Positions 18,508 through 30,879 are shown, numbered from the stretch's first letter. The stretch is 64,000 bases of DNA from Eriocheir sinensis (GCF_024679095.1 NC_066544.1:354638-418637); one strand, 5' to 3'. Notes: generated from the sequence alone by a model not told the origin. A program made the numbers and translations.

Positions 18508-20512
18508 GTACCAGAGCCTTCAAACTAATGCTAATTATGAACTTTACATTTCTGCCCGAAATCGTGCCAAATCTATTCTCCGACTAACCAAAAATTCTTT
18601 CATTAATAGAAAATGCCAAAACCTTGCTTTCTCTAACTCTTCCCGTGACTTCTGGCATCTAGCCAAAAACATCTCCTCCAACTTCACTTCTTCATCTTTC
18701 CCTCCACTCCTCAGTCCTGACGGCAACACTGCCGTCTCATCTATCTCTAAGGCTGAACTCTTCTCTCAAACTTTTCCTAAAAACTCCACTCTGGACGATT
18801 CTGGGCATATTCCTCCTACTCATCCCCCCTCTGACTCCTTTATGCCTGTTATAAAGATTCTTCAAAATGATGTTTTCTATGCCCTCTCTGGCCTCAATCC
18901 TCAGAAGGCTTATGGACCTGATGGAGTGCCTCCTATTGTCCTTAAAAACTGTGCCTCCGTGCTGTCACCCTGCCTGGTCAAACTCTTTCGCCTCTGCCTG
19001 TCAACATCTACCTTTCCTTCTTGCTGGAAGTATGCCTTCATACAGCCTGTGCCTAAGAAGGGTGACCGCTCCAATCCCTCAAACTACCGTCCTATAGCTT
19101 TACTTTCTTGTCTATCTAAAGCTTTTGAATCAATCCTTAACCGGAAGATTCAAAAGCACCTTTCCACTTCTGACCTTCTGTCTGATCTCCAGTATGGGTT
19201 CCGCAAGGGGCGTTCTACTGGTGATCTCCTATCCTTCTTAACTGACTCTTGGTCATCCTCTCTTAGCCGTTTCGGTGAAACTTTTGCTATTGCGCTGGAC
19301 ATATCAAAAGCTTTTGATAGGGTCTGGCACAAATCTTTGCTTTCCAAACTACCCTCCTACGGTTTCTATCCTTCTCTCTGTACCTTTATCTCCAGTTTCC
19401 TTTCTGACCGTTCTATTTCTGCCGTGGTAGACGGTCACTGTTCTTCCCTAAATCTATTAACAGTGGTGTCCCACAGGGTTCTGTCCTCCCACTCTTTTTC
19501 TGTTGTTCATTGATGATCTTCTTTCCAAAACGAACTGTCCTATCCATTCCTACGCCGATGATTCCACTCTGCATTACTCAACTTCTTTTAATAGAAGACC
19601 CACCCTACAGGAACTTAACGACTCAAGGCTGGAGGCTGCAGAACGCTTAGCCTCAGACCTTACTATTATTTGCGATTGGGGCAAGAAGAACCTGGTGTCC
19701 TTCAACGCCTCAAAAACACAGTTTCTCCACCTATCCACTCGACACAATCTTCCAAACAACTATCCCATATTCTTTGACAACACCCAGCTATCACCTTCCT
19801 CAACACTAAACATCCTCGGTCTATCCTTAACTCAAAATCTCAACTGGAAACTTCATATCTCATCTCTTACTAAATCAGCTTCCTCGAGGCTGGGCGTTCT
19901 GTACCGTCTCCGCCAGTTCTTCTCCCCTGCACAGTTGCTGTCCATATACAGGGGCCTTGTCCGCCCCCGTATGGAGTATGCATCTCATGTATGGGGGGCT
20001 CCACTCACACAGCTCTTCTGGACAGAGTGGAGGCTAAGGCTCTTAGTCTAATCAGCTCTCCTCCTCATACTGATAGTCTTCTACCTCTTAAATTCCGCCG
20101 CAATGTTGCCTCTCTTTCTATCTTCTATCGATATTTCCACGCTGACTGCTCTTCTGAACTTGCTAACTGCATGCCTCCCCCCCTCCCGCGGCCCCGCTGC
20201 ACTCGACTTTCTACTCATGCTCATCCCTATACTGTCCAAACCCCTTATGCAAGAGTTAACCAGCATCTTCACTCTTTCATCCCTCACGCTGGTAAACTCT
20301 GGAACAATCTTCCTTCATCTGTATTTCCTCCTGCCTACGACTTGAACTCTTTCAAGAGGAGGGTATCAGGACACCTCTCCTCCCGTATTTAATCTTGCTT
20401 TCGGCCACCTCTTTTTTTTCTTTTTTTAGGAGCAGCGAGTAGCGGGCTTTTTTTTATTATTTTCTTTTTTTGTGTGCCCTTGAGCTGCCTCCTTTGTTGT
20501 AAAAAAAAAAAA
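18508..20512 (+). mobile_element. Jockey-type LINE, 5' truncated (copy J1)
   Basis: It matches the 57564-60620 copy from the segment before the RT to the 3' end and stops in an A12 tail at 20501-20512. The RT shows G-P-D-G-V-P-P, N-Y-R-P-I-A-L-L, Y-G-F-R-K-G-R-S, D-I-S-K-A-F-D-R-V and, in the next frame, the catalytic S-Y-A-D-D near 19551. Small deletions at about 19450 and 19487 and another near 20025 break the frame. The endonuclease domain is missing through 5' truncation, typical of target-primed reverse transcription. Confidence 0.93.
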
Positions 20513-20542
20513 CTATGTGCATGTGTATGTGCGTGTGTGTAT

Positions 20543-20544
<2 letters not shown>

Positions 20545-20597
<53 letters not shown>
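20545..20597. repeat. (TG)n microsatellite
   Basis: About 26 TG units lie shortly after the poly(A) tail of LINE copy J1. Confidence 0.97.
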
Positions 20598-20601
<4 letters not shown>

Positions 20602-20689
20602 ACACTACAATTTCCCGCTCAGAGTGAACAAGGAGGTGGTGCAATATGACGGTGTTTACGCAAAATATATTTCCCTAAAATGAAATTAT

Positions 20690-21029
20690 ACAAAAGGAAA
20701 CATTTTAAAATGAGTACTAAAATGAATAGTTCCATCTTATAGAGAAAAGCCTCCTGAACACGATGGTGTTTACAGAGTTTTCATAAAACGACAAATAAAT
20801 GAAGCACGGAACTATTTATAAAAACGTTTCACCTCATCCCTCGTGTGCGCCGACGGGGGTGGGTGCAAGGGGTGTGTATAGTGTTGTAAGGTTATACTGC
20901 TCTGCGGGTCGCGTTGCCATGACAACCCTTGCCTCGCCTCGCTTTTTGCGTGGCCACAGAAACTCGCCTTGCCGCTCTCGCTCTTGCTCTCGCTCGCTTT
21001 CTCGCTCCCTGTGTGGCCGCTGCTTAATG
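20690..21029 (-). repeat. Third copy of the inverted-arm repeat (outer part)
   Basis: The reverse complement matches 2187-2460, including the GAAGCACGGAA, CATCCCTCGTGTGCGCCGACGG and GCTCTCGCTCG segments. It ends at TGTGGCCGCTGC. It shows the outer ~110 bases missing from the 14722-15290 arm, supporting the left boundary near 2187. Confidence 0.85.
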
Positions 21030-21509
21030 CAAGAGAGAGCCAGTGCCTTTAAGTATGGTGACAGTGACAGGTACAAGTCGCTCAGAAACAAAGTGATTAG
21101 GAATGTCAAAGCAGTCAAAAAGGTATACCAAAACAAAGTCTACCCACCCTCCCCTGTGTTACACACCTCACTGACGGAGAGGCACACTTTTCAAACATAT
21201 GCCAGACTCCTCCCCCCCCTCCCCCCCCCCACCCACCCCACACACACACCTGACCCTGTCCGCCACTCGGCCTTCCTGCCAGGCCCTCCCCTCATGGCCC
21301 AGTGGAAGAGTTTGAAGTTGCCAAACGCCTCCTAAACCTTCGCGTAAACAGGTCTGTGACACCAATTGACCTCCCTGTGAAATTGTACAAAGAATTCTCC
21401 CCAGAGCTATCAAAGCCACTCACCTCTCCATCAGGGTACTTGCCCCTCGGATTGGAAGACTTCATATGTCTCCTCCCTCCCTAAAACCACCCACCATACC
21501 TCCCTTAAC
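21030..21509 (+). mobile_element. LINE (family K), 5' piece
   Basis: The translation shows F-K-Y-G-D-S-D-R-Y-K-S-L-R-N-K-V and later L-P-V-K-L-Y-K-E-F-S-P-E-L-S, matching the pre-RT region of a decapod LINE family. A C-rich run at about 21211-21230 replaces part of the middle. It ends around 21509, just where the family continues into the N-E-L-x-P-I-S-I-T motif found at 23928, so the rest of the element appears to lie beyond an insertion. Confidence 0.65.
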
Positions 21510-21744
21510 CCCGTGGGATGTTACACCGCCCTATTGGGCGGATGGAGAACAGGTGCGAGCCAGTCCAATTTGACCGCCGTGTCTTAGCTATTTTTGACGA
21601 AGTTATTATTAAGGAGACACCTGGCAACTTACCTGACCTATGCCGAGGGCAGGTGAAACAGCAGGTCATTCTTCTCCTCACCCTCCTTTTCCTCCTCCCA
21701 CTCTTTCTTTGCTAATCCCCCTAATGAATTTCCTACTCCACCTC

Positions 21745-21747
<3 letters not shown>

Positions 21748-21782
<35 letters not shown>
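21748..21782. repeat. (CT)n microsatellite
   Basis: About 17 CT units at the 5' edge of a CR1-like LINE fragment. Confidence 0.95.
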
Positions 21783-21784
<2 letters not shown>

Positions 21785-23104
21785 AAAGCCAATCATTAAT
21801 TGGGGATTCACAACATGGCTTCCGTAACAAAAGATCCTGCCTATCAAACCTATTGACCTTTTATAACGACCTCTTCTCAGTTTATGACGTAACCAAATAA
21901 TTGGACGTAGTCTATCTTAATTTCCAGAAAGCGTTTGATAAAGTCCCACATCATAAATTACTTTATAAATTAAAGCAAATAGGTATTGACGGTCAAGTAC
22001 ACCAATGGATCGCGAATTGGTTGAGCAACAGACAACAAAGAGTGGTGATTGACGGATTTAAATCAGAGTGGGCGCCGGTCACTAGTGGCGTCCCTCAGGG
22101 CTCGGTTCTTGGCCCAGTGCTCTTCATTATTTACATCAACGACGTGGATGTTGGACTCAATAATTTCATTAGTAAATTTGTAGACGACACAAAGATTGGT
22201 AACTCGGTTCTCACTGACGAAGACAAGCAAAGCCTCCAAGAGGATTTGCACAAAATTTCAGCTTGGTCGGATAGATGGGAGATGCCCTTTGACATAGACA
22301 AGTGCCAGGTCCTTCAAGCTGGAACAAGAAATAAGAAGTTCGAATACGAAATGCGAGGCGTTAAACTCACAAGCGTTCAATGCGTTAAGGACCTGGAGGT
22401 CAAAATCGCGTCAAACCTCAAATTCTCACATCAATGCATCGATGCAGCAAATAAAGCGAACAGAATGTTGGGCTTCATTAAAATAAACTTTTTATTCAAG
22501 AATAATGATGTAATACTTCCGCTCTACAATAGTTTAGTCAGACCCCACTTGGAATATGCGGTACAGTTTTGGTCTCCTCACCATGCAAAGGACATTGCTA
22601 AATTAGAAGGTGTTTAGCGTCGGGCTACAAAAATGATCCTATCCTTGCGCAACAAATCCTACGAAGAAAGGCTTTCCACCCTTAACATGTTCTCTCTTGA
22701 GAAACGTCGCCTCCGAGGAAAACTGATCGAATGTTTTAAAATACTTAATGGTTTCACGAATGTAGACAGAACAAAATTGTTTATGATCGATGACACTTTG
22801 CGAACGAGGAACAATGGCATAAAACTCAAATGTAGACAAGTAAATTCAGACTGCACCAAATTTTTCTTCACCAACGTTGTAGTGCGAGAATGGAATAAGC
22901 TCTCACCTTCAGTGGTCCAGTGTAACACGATTGACTCCTTTAAAAACAAGCTCGACCGTCACTTCCTTGAGCTTCATATTAACTAAAGTAGAAAAGCAAC
23001 GTTTAGGAGCCATCTGATTAGTGTAGATTCACTTAGGTTTAAGGACAGACCACCTAGTCTGGACCATGGGGTCTGTGTGGTCTGATTTTCTATGCAAATC
23101 TATG

Positions 23105-23106
<2 letters not shown>
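21783..23106 (+). mobile_element. CR1-like LINE, 5' truncated
   Basis: One reading frame covers 21786-22986 with two stops, TAA at 21898-21900 and TAG at 22615-22617. It encodes the RT from Q-H-G-F-R-N-K-R-S through F-Q-K-A-F-D-K-V-P-H, S-G-V-P-Q-G-S-V-L-G-P and F-V-D-D-T-K (family F-A-D-D), then R-P-H-L-E-Y-A-V-Q-F-W, R-R-A-T-K-M-I and S-L-E-K-R-R-L-R-G, the hallmarks of CR1. The 3' end has short TCTATGYAAA repeats (23090-23107), in keeping with CR1 elements, which end in short repeats and not poly(A). It is truncated before the fingers domain. Confidence 0.9.
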
Positions 23107-23108
<2 letters not shown>

Positions 23109-23200
<92 letters not shown>

Positions 23201-23356
23201 CAACGGACATTATACACCTTTGCGTTGTTACTTTGGTGGAGGCGGTGGAGGCGGGGCTGTGGAGATGGAGTGGGAATAAAAAAAAAACTTTAGAGACGGA
23301 ATGGAGGGAGGGAGGGAAGAGGGGGAGATAAGGAAGTGGTGCAGAGAGGAATTTAC

Positions 23357-23404
<48 letters not shown>

Positions 23405-23411
23405 TGTAAAA

Positions 23412-23489
<78 letters not shown>

Positions 23490-23497
23490 TCCCTTCC

Positions 23498-23546
<49 letters not shown>
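23109..23546. repeat. Microsatellite cluster (CT)n, (TG)n, (GA)n, (CA)n
   Basis: Runs: CT 23109-23189, TG 23360-23402, GA 23417-23487, CA 23499-23546. The TG and CA runs are complementary, as are the CT and GA runs, so the cluster could fold into large hairpins. Very long Ser-Leu, Cys-Val, Arg-Glu and Thr-His frames here are artefacts. Confidence 0.97.
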
Positions 23547-23548
<2 letters not shown>

Positions 23549-23927
23549 ACAAACATACAACTACACCCCTTCAAAGAATCCCAGAGCACCTGCAGAGCAG
23601 CTACATCCAAGAAGATCTAACTGTCTTGCTAATCTCTTAATTGCCTTTACCTGCTGCCGCTAGGCATAGAAGTGTAACGAGCCCGGTATTTTCAGCCGTA
23701 ATGACTTGAGAAACTTGTCATGTGTAGCTATCATCTTTATCTTATGACTTTTAAATAACCGATTATATTCACTGTTTTTTTTAAGAAAAAAATAATTGTC
23801 GTCTGCACATTCATGAAACCAATCCGTTGATATGGGTAGAGTACCGACTTGTAATGGTCGGTCTGAGGCTAATATATGCCGCAGTGCGGGACTTTTTTCT
23901 TGAAAACAGTCCCACAGGTTACTGGTT

Positions 23928-25603
23928 TAATGAGCTCAGTCCCATATCCATTACCCCCATTCCCAGCCTCATATGTGAGAGTTTTGTGTTTGACTGGGCT
24001 GATATTGCCCCTCACATTGATCCTTAACAGTTTGGCAACATCAAATCCACCTCAACCACACATTGCCTTGTCAGCCTTCTAGATTTTGTTTACAAATCTC
24101 TCGAAAAGAGAAAAACTGCAGTCACTTTAACTTTCATTGACTTCACTAAGGCTTTTGATCTTGTCAACCACATCTTAATTAGTATAAAAGCAGTGAAGCT
24201 TGGAATGCGCCCGAGCCTTGTGGAGTGGCTGGCTAGCTTCCTGTGTCAACGAAACCAGGCCGTTCGGTACCTCTGCGGGGTACCACAGGGACGAGAATGG
24301 GCCGACTTTGTTTTTTTTTATCCAAATCAATGGAGCCCTGACTGACACAGGTCACCGCTGGAAGTGCGTAGACGACTCCACCATTACTGTTGACGTTAAC
24401 AGCGCCAACCCTGACTTCAGCGAGCTTCAGGACACCGACAACAAGCGGCGGCGGTGGACCCTCACCAACGATGTCACTATCAACACTGCCAAAACCGTGA
24501 TGCACATCAATCTGGGAGCACAAAACAGCATACCTCCCACAATCACCGTCGGCCAAAATAATCTCCAGGTGGTGCAGACAGCCAAGCTCCGTGGCGTATC
24601 CATTTACAACGAACTCAACTGGAAGGCTCACGTCACCACGGCCACCAGCCTCTTCCTCCTCTGGCGACTGAAATTTCTGGGCGTTCCTCCTTGTGAGCTC
24701 ATTCATATCTACAAAGCCTTCATCCTCCCAAAGCTCAGGTACGCCTCACCTGCCTGATCATCCAATCTCATAGCAACACAAAAAGAGCAGATGGAGAGAG
24801 AGTGCAGAAGAGGGCATGCAGGACAATACTTGGCACTACCTGTACCACCTACGACGAGGCACTTCAAGCCCTGGGCTTGCCCAAGTTTTGCGACCAATTT
24901 CTCATGACACTTGAGAGCAGTGGTTCCCAAACTGTGGATAAATTGCCCTTTAGAGGTAATATAACAATTTTTCGGGGATAATGGGGGGGTGACAAAAAAA
25001 AATGAAGAATTCGGGAAATCAAGCAATTCAAGCATGCATGTCCACCCATTCCACTGATTAATGATAATATTGTTCTTCACGTCATTGGGAATAGTCATTA
25101 GAAATGTAAAATGTTCAAAGACATTATATAAAAGAATACATCTCTAAGGTTTTAGTTTAGCCACATATATTAATAGTGACAACATTTTGTGAAATGGGAA
25201 ACACTCTTAATGTGGCATGTTAAATAGGGTAACAAGCTGAAAAAGTTTGGGATTTACTGCTTTAGAGGTTTCTACAGCGGCTCCTCGCCCACCCCACCCA
25301 CTGCCATCACCTCCCACCCCCAGCCCCACTCCAACAAATGTCAAATAGGCATGTCAACCGCTTAATCCCCATAAGGGCTATAACAGAGATATACAAGAAT
25401 AGTACCATCCCCACACCAGTATCATCAACTCGCCCTCCCCATCGCAAACTTAGATGGTTTGCCAGTTAGTACTTTAAAATACATATTGCCCCGTGTGTAT
25501 GTTAGCTGTTTTGTTGATTGTTACCTTGTGATTTGTTATCTTTGGCTCTGTTTGTTTGTATTTTTTCAGCCGCAAGGCTGCCTCTTTATCCTCAATAAAC
25601 CGT

Positions 25604-25605
<2 letters not shown>
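23928..25605 (+). mobile_element. LINE (family K), 3' piece with (ATT)n tail
   Basis: It begins within the RT at N-E-L-S-P-I-S-I-T-P-I-P-S-L, continues with F-T-K-A-F-D-L-V-N-H near 24150, C-G-V-P-Q-G, C-V-D-D-S-T-I-T-V (catalytic block near 24370), L-N-W-K-A-H-V, I-Y-K-A-F-I-L-P-K-L and K-R-A-C-R-T-I-L-G-T. The longest single frame is 24200-24757; several frameshifts and deletions make it dead. The 3' end reads CAATAAACCGTTC and runs into an ATT microsatellite, a tail also seen at 40592-40680. Confidence 0.85.
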
Positions 25606-25664
<59 letters not shown>

Positions 25665-25688
25665 ACACACACACACACACACACACAC
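25606..25688. repeat. (ATT)n then (AC)n
   Basis: ATT triplets at 25606-25662, the LINE tail, pass straight into AC dinucleotides at 25663-25688. Confidence 0.96.
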
Positions 25689-25858
25689 TGATTTGCATGT
25701 AAAATTCATGTAGATAGTTGAATTATGCTCGGCGAACACCATTATTTATTTTCTTATGAAGACAGAGTGGAGGAGGAGGAGGAGAAGGAGGAGGAGGAAG
25801 AGAAGTGGAAGAGGAGAAGTGGAAGAGAAGTAGGCGGAGGAGGAGAAAGAGTATGTTT

Positions 25859-26132
25859 CTACTAAGGATTTCAGAGGCTGTGCGGCCTCGTTTTTTGGGA
25901 ATAATATCGTAACGAACAATCGTATCGGTACGAGATTTTGCGACAGTGTATTTCACACACTGCCTTAATTTTTAAGGGTATCGCCAACCGCCACAAGTAG
26001 AGAATAAAGGCACTTGTCCCTATACCAAGAGGGTAAAGTCATCAGTGTCAGGCAAAGATACGAACACAACTACCAGAGGCTCCGCCCACCTTGTTCCTCT
26101 TCCCTCCATCTCCCGCCTCCTCCCTTCTCCCT

Positions 26133-26201
<69 letters not shown>

Positions 26202-26726
26202 GTAGCTTCGTAACTATAATGAATGAAAGGCATGCATTAATTGTAGTGGCGTTATATACTCTTTCTAATACTGATAGGCATCCTTTAAATAAAGTTGAGA
26301 GTAGGGTAACGTGTTACTTACATAGCCTAATTACCTCCGTAACTATTGGTAGCGTAGTGGTTTGGTGGTTTATGGTGTACGTTTTCGTAGGGCTATTGTA
26401 TAGCATGTACCTACTGATAAAAGTAATGGTGCTCTTATCGCCAAATTATAGTGGTGCTATTAATTTTATTGTCAGGGAAGAGCTGAAAGTATGGTAACGG
26501 GAAGAATTGCGAAACAACAAAAACAAACGAGAGAGAAACAAATACAAGCGAGCAATCGTTCTACCATCACTCATGGTAGTCATCATTTACAACCTCACCC
26601 TACTCTCACATGTCAATACGTCCACGGCCCAGATGTTAATAACTAAGCACAAAATTAAAGTCCCAGTATCACATCAAGCATGCCTTAATTGAAAAAAAAA
26701 ATCATTCTCGAGTATGTATGTATCTT

Positions 26727-26766
<40 letters not shown>

Positions 26767-27040
26767 AGGGAGAAGGGAGGAGGCGGGAGATGGAGGGAAG
26801 AGGAACAAGGTGGGCGGAGCCTCTGGTAGTTGTGTTCGTATCTTTGCCTGACACTGATGACTTTACCCTCTTGGTATAGGGACAAGTGCCTTTATTCTCT
26901 ACTTGTGGCGGTTGGCGATACCCTTCAAAATTAAGGCAGTGTGTGAAATACACTGTCGCAAAATCTCGTACCGATACGATTGTTCGTTACGATATTATTC
27001 CCAAAAAACGAGGCCGCACAGCCTCTGAAATCCTTAGTAG
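25859..27040. repeat. Nearly perfect long inverted repeat (~310-345-bp arms)
   Basis: The left arm (25859-26205) and right arm (26730-27040) are reverse complements with only a few differences, apart from the length of the CT/GA run at the inner end of each arm (26136-26199; 26729-26763). The spacer of about 520 bases has no coding similarity. Each arm encodes the same ~30-residue basic frame (K-Y-T-V-A-K-S-R-T-D), read outward. The structure resembles a foldback or MITE-like element, or an inverted duplication. No target duplication was found outside the arms. Confidence 0.88.
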
Positions 27041-27099
27041 ATTAGGAGAAACAGGAAAAAAAAAGATAAAATGGGCGACAGCAAGTCTACGATCTTTTT

Positions 27100-27352
27100 G
27101 GAGATGCGGTTGCCGAGTGGTCAGTTTGCGGACGTGGTGAACCCGTGGACCTAGCTTCGAGTTCCACCGAAACACGCTGATTTTTCAAACCATCGATAAG
27201 TGGCGGAAGATTACCCACGTGCTGCCTAGATGTCCAATTAAACTTCGGACCAGAGGGGCATCGGGGACCAGCATGAACCAAGCAAGAGTTATATATCACA
27301 GCAGCCACTATAAATAAAGTTCGCCTGCGCCAGTAACGTGCTGGGGTCGCCC
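27100..27352 (+). mobile_element. tRNA-derived SINE, family 2 (copy D)
   Basis: A-box-like GCGGTTGCCGAGTGG head, B-box-like GCTTCGAGTTCC near 27153, then a body with CCACGTGCTGCC and GCAGCCACTATAAATA. The body differs from family 1 but shares the tRNA-like head. Related copies: 27797-28033, 28513-28821 and the fragment 44714-44833. Confidence 0.75.
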
Positions 27353-27796
27353 AAGAAACCCCTCAAGACATTCTTCCGGCGCTATGGGCAGCACCTAAAT
27401 AATGAAAAGGTTACCCCCTCTATTGGCAATGACAGGCACTGCTTGCACTCAGAGCATATCCGAGCGCCTTGCTATGCACATTCCGTTCCCTCCTGATGCA
27501 GCAAATAAATATGATCGTTCAATTTGATTTTGAAAGTTGATGGTTTTCACACTTACTACTTCCGAAGGAGGGCTATTCGATTGACGGATGTCTCGGTTTG
27601 TGAAAAAAAAATCTCCCAACATCTATATTACATCACCCTAGACTGTCGTTACCAGCTACTTCACGGGTAAAATTGGAGCAAAAAAAATAACGAGGTGATC
27701 GATGTTACCGAACGTCTTTAAGTATTTGAAGATGTGTTCAAAGTTCGAGAGCGTCACTTGTCCGACTCGTTTTTTAACATTTGGACTTAAGTGCTG
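27353..27796. other. No gene recognised
   Basis: This is single-copy-looking sequence between two SINEs, without coding similarity. Confidence 0.4.
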
Positions 27797-28033
27797 GCAG
27801 GCTTTCTTGATGGGTCATACTGGTGGCTCGAACAACGCCACCTTGCTTGGCTCATGCTTCTGCTCTCCCCCCCCCCGGGGGGGCTCATCTCCCATCCTCT
27901 TCAGATAGTTTATCTAGAGTAAGGGTTGATAGGTGGCTATCAGGATAGCATGTGTCAGTAGCGGCGGGCGGGAATCGACGGTTTTTCCATTACACCGCGC
28001 CCGCACACTGACCACTTAGCCACTGCCTCCCCG
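27797..28033 (-). mobile_element. tRNA-derived SINE, family 1/2 mosaic (copy E)
   Basis: The minus-strand head is at 28005-28033 (GGGGAGGCAGTGGC). The middle contains a GATAGGTGGCTATCAGG segment, a C/G homopolymer junction at 27867-27887 and a family-2-like CTTGCTTGGCTCATGCT block near 27842. It is degenerate. Confidence 0.6.
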
Positions 28034-28512
28034 ATAGGCTGAGTCGCTCAAGTCTTTCTGTATACGGTTGAGCCGGTAAGGTAAATATCCTTATCATAGT
28101 GTGTCGCTGAAACATCTCCTTCAGTTCAATGTCTATATTGTAATAAGGGGACTAAAAACGGACTGCATATCTCAGGTTTGAATTTGCCATTGACTACTAT
28201 AAAGATAGCATTACTCCCGGCGGTTTGCACTCGGTGTTCTACAATTTAAACCAGAGCAATGGCTTTGTTATATGCTTTTTAACAGTGGTTTGTATATTCC
28301 AGGTCACTGCTGATAGTGACCCTAAGATCCGATTTCTTCTATATCACCTCCAGAGGATTCCCATTCATATTGTATGCATGGTTACTATTTCTTGCCCTAA
28401 ATTTTACACGTCATGGTTAAAGGACATTTTTAATTTTTCAGGCCACTGGATAATCTAATCCAGTCCTTTTTGGATGATATAGCTATCGGGTGTGGTAAGG
28501 GCCTTTCCCCCA
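28034..28512. other. No gene recognised
   Basis: AT-rich sequence between two SINEs. The 77-codon frame at 28225-28458 is unremarkable. Confidence 0.4.
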
Positions 28513-28821
28513 TTTTTTTTTTTTCGGTGCTGCCTCCGGTAGACTCTTATAGGGGACCTCTTGGATGACGCCAGGTAGTTAGCAGCGTAGGCGAATATTA
28601 TATCTATAGTGGCTGCCTTGATGTCTAAACTCTTGCTTGGCCCATGCTGACCCCATTGCTCCACCTCAACGAAATCACTGAAGTAAGGGTGTATAGGAAA
28701 TCCGAGCAGCACTCCTAAACTCGACGATGGATAAAAATTCACAGCATCCTTCAACGGAACTCGAACCTAGGTTGTCGGGCTCACCACGCACGCACGCTGA
28801 CCAAACGGCCACCGCCTCCCC
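28513..28821 (-). mobile_element. tRNA-derived SINE, family 2 (copy F)
   Basis: It is complete on the minus strand, with a GGGGAGGCGGTGGCCGTTTGG head at 28800-28821, a B-box-like AGGTTCGAGTTCC near 28757-28770 and an A13 tail (T run 28513-28525). The body shares AGCAAGAGTTTAGACATCAAGG-like sequence with copy D. Confidence 0.8.
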
Positions 28822-28849
28822 TGGTGTTATCATAAAATTTTGATAGGGA

Positions 28850-29572
28850 GGATTTCAGTCTTTTTTCTTAGTCGTTATTGTATATGATAAACAATGTGAG
28901 CCCTAGTACAGTACAGCATCATCAGCAAAAACAAGGCAGTGACCTTAACGTTACCGACCGATGCTTTACGGCTGGTTTGATCAACTTTGACTAATACCCA
29001 CTCCATGCAACTGTTGAAAAGTAGTGGGAGAAAGACGCACACATGCCTCACTCTTGAATTAAAGAGGGAAAAGCCAAAAACGCCTCCCCCACACTTACCA
29101 GCACTCTCAGTCACAGATTAACGGTCAATCATCAGGTCATTAATTCTTGCAGGAATCCCATTGATTCGCAGAATATCCCAGGGTGTTTCACGATGCACTG
29201 AGTGAAATTGCCTTCTTAAGATCAACATGGAATGTGAATAGCCCCAACAACAGTGAACTTCATTTTGCTTGAAATACTCTGCCCTGACTAGTTGTAAGAA
29301 TAACCCCTACTACTTATCTCTCCAATGCCAGATCTTTTCGTCTCAGAGAAGCCCACTATGTCCACTCTGAACATTTTGAATTCCACTGACAGACTGGGTA
29401 ATGGATGATCCTTTGAGAGGCTCATGATGTTCCAGGCATCCACACGGAGAGTACGCCAAAGGGTAACCCCGAGCCGGGCTCGGTTTGCCGCATCTGCACT
29501 ACCCTGTCTGTTCTCAGGAAAAGAGGGTCTGTGTGTCTGGTAGGGCAAGGATCTCCTCTGCATTGAGTTCAC
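28850..29572 (-). mobile_element. RTE-like LINE, internally deleted copy (R2)
   Basis: The 5' part (29288-29572) encodes the start of an APE-type endonuclease: W-N-I-M-S-L, then V-D-I-V-G-F-S-E-T-K and G-E-I-S-S-R-G-Y. The 3' part (28860-29220) encodes broken RT with F-A-D-D-A-V-L-Y near 28915. The rest of the endonuclease and the RT fingers are missing, so a large internal deletion joined the two. Frames are interrupted by stops. Confidence 0.7.
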
Positions 29573-30879
29573 CTGTTGAAAGTACTGGATGCCAAATAAA
29601 ATTAAGGGGAACCATTAATTCCTAGTTGTAGTAGAACTGAGACTGAGACTTAGTATCAATGATAAAAAAAAAATATATCTACGTTACTTGTTTGTGCCTA
29701 TTGTATCCGTGTGGGGTATTTACTCTAAAGGGATTACATAAGAAGGAATAAGGTTATATATTCTATTCATTCGGCGAAGGAAACTTTGCCCCACCAAAAA
29801 TTACATTCAGGTATATGCAGTTACAGAGTGCACGCGTAATTAAAATACAACACGCACAACACGATTGAGTACTAAACACTAAGAAAAAGTTGGAGTACGA
29901 GCAGGAGGAGTGAGAGGAGGAAGATGATATGAAGAAAAACTAACTGGGATCATATGCCAGGGGGAGCGTCCCTTCACTCAATCCCCAGTTCGGAGCAGTT
30001 CCACACTCGACGGTCCTTCCGAGTAAGCACACACCCAGTTACCCTCCCCATTTTACGTGAGTCACTTCTGGCAGGATCGATCAACTTGCTCCAGCCACGG
30101 GTTGCGTGGGCGTCTTCTTGGTCTCCTCCACTCAGGGCTGTCTTGCACAGAAAATTAAAAAAAAACGAGCAAAATCGACGTCCGGGAAGCGTTTTACGTG
30201 TCTATACAAGTTAGAGTTGGAGTTCATATACTAAGCTAGTAACAGGTTCGATTAAGTTTCAGAAAGTAGTTGATGGTTCGGCACGAAATCTTCCCATCTC
30301 TATCCCTTGTTCTTGAAGCCACTTCGTAACAAAGGTAACGGCACACATCTTCAAGTCGATATTTCGTGTCTGTCTCACAGCCTTACAGTAAGACAGGGAG
30401 CCCAAGTGATTTATATATTCAAATCTTTGTCCGCCTGTAAATATATCCATTGCGCTTTGTACTCGTGAGTGAGTCCAGAACACCGTGAACAGGCCAATCC
30501 GTCGAATGACGTCGAATGTAAGACACCATTGCTATGCGCTAAGCTAACAAGGTATAAAGGACTTTCGGTGACATCAATCTCCTCACCACACGCATGAACA
30601 AACTGAACTTTGTCATACAGTAAGCCTCCAAACGAATGAACCATCGTTTTAGTCCAGGAAACCTTTAGTCTTATTGGCTTCGCCTTCTCGTTTTGCACAT
30701 CTATAGCCATCACCAATAAATCCAGTGATTCCACGAGTAGTACAGCATCAGCAGCAAACACAGGTCAGTGCCCTTAGTATTGATCAACAACTCTGCTTAA
30801 TACCAATCTATACAAGTGATGGAATGTGGTGCACCAATGACCCCGCCTGCCTCATTCCGAAAGTGACAGAGAAGTGTGG

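Noticed and set aside
23100..23663. Several 90-150-codon frames of Ser-Leu, Cys-Val, Arg-Glu and Thr-His repeats
   Set aside because: Microsatellite artefacts: all frames on both strands stay open because dinucleotide repeats lack stops.
25459..25713. Hydrophobic frame ending in poly-isoleucine
   Set aside because: It is the 3' untranslated region of a LINE followed by an (ATT)n tail.
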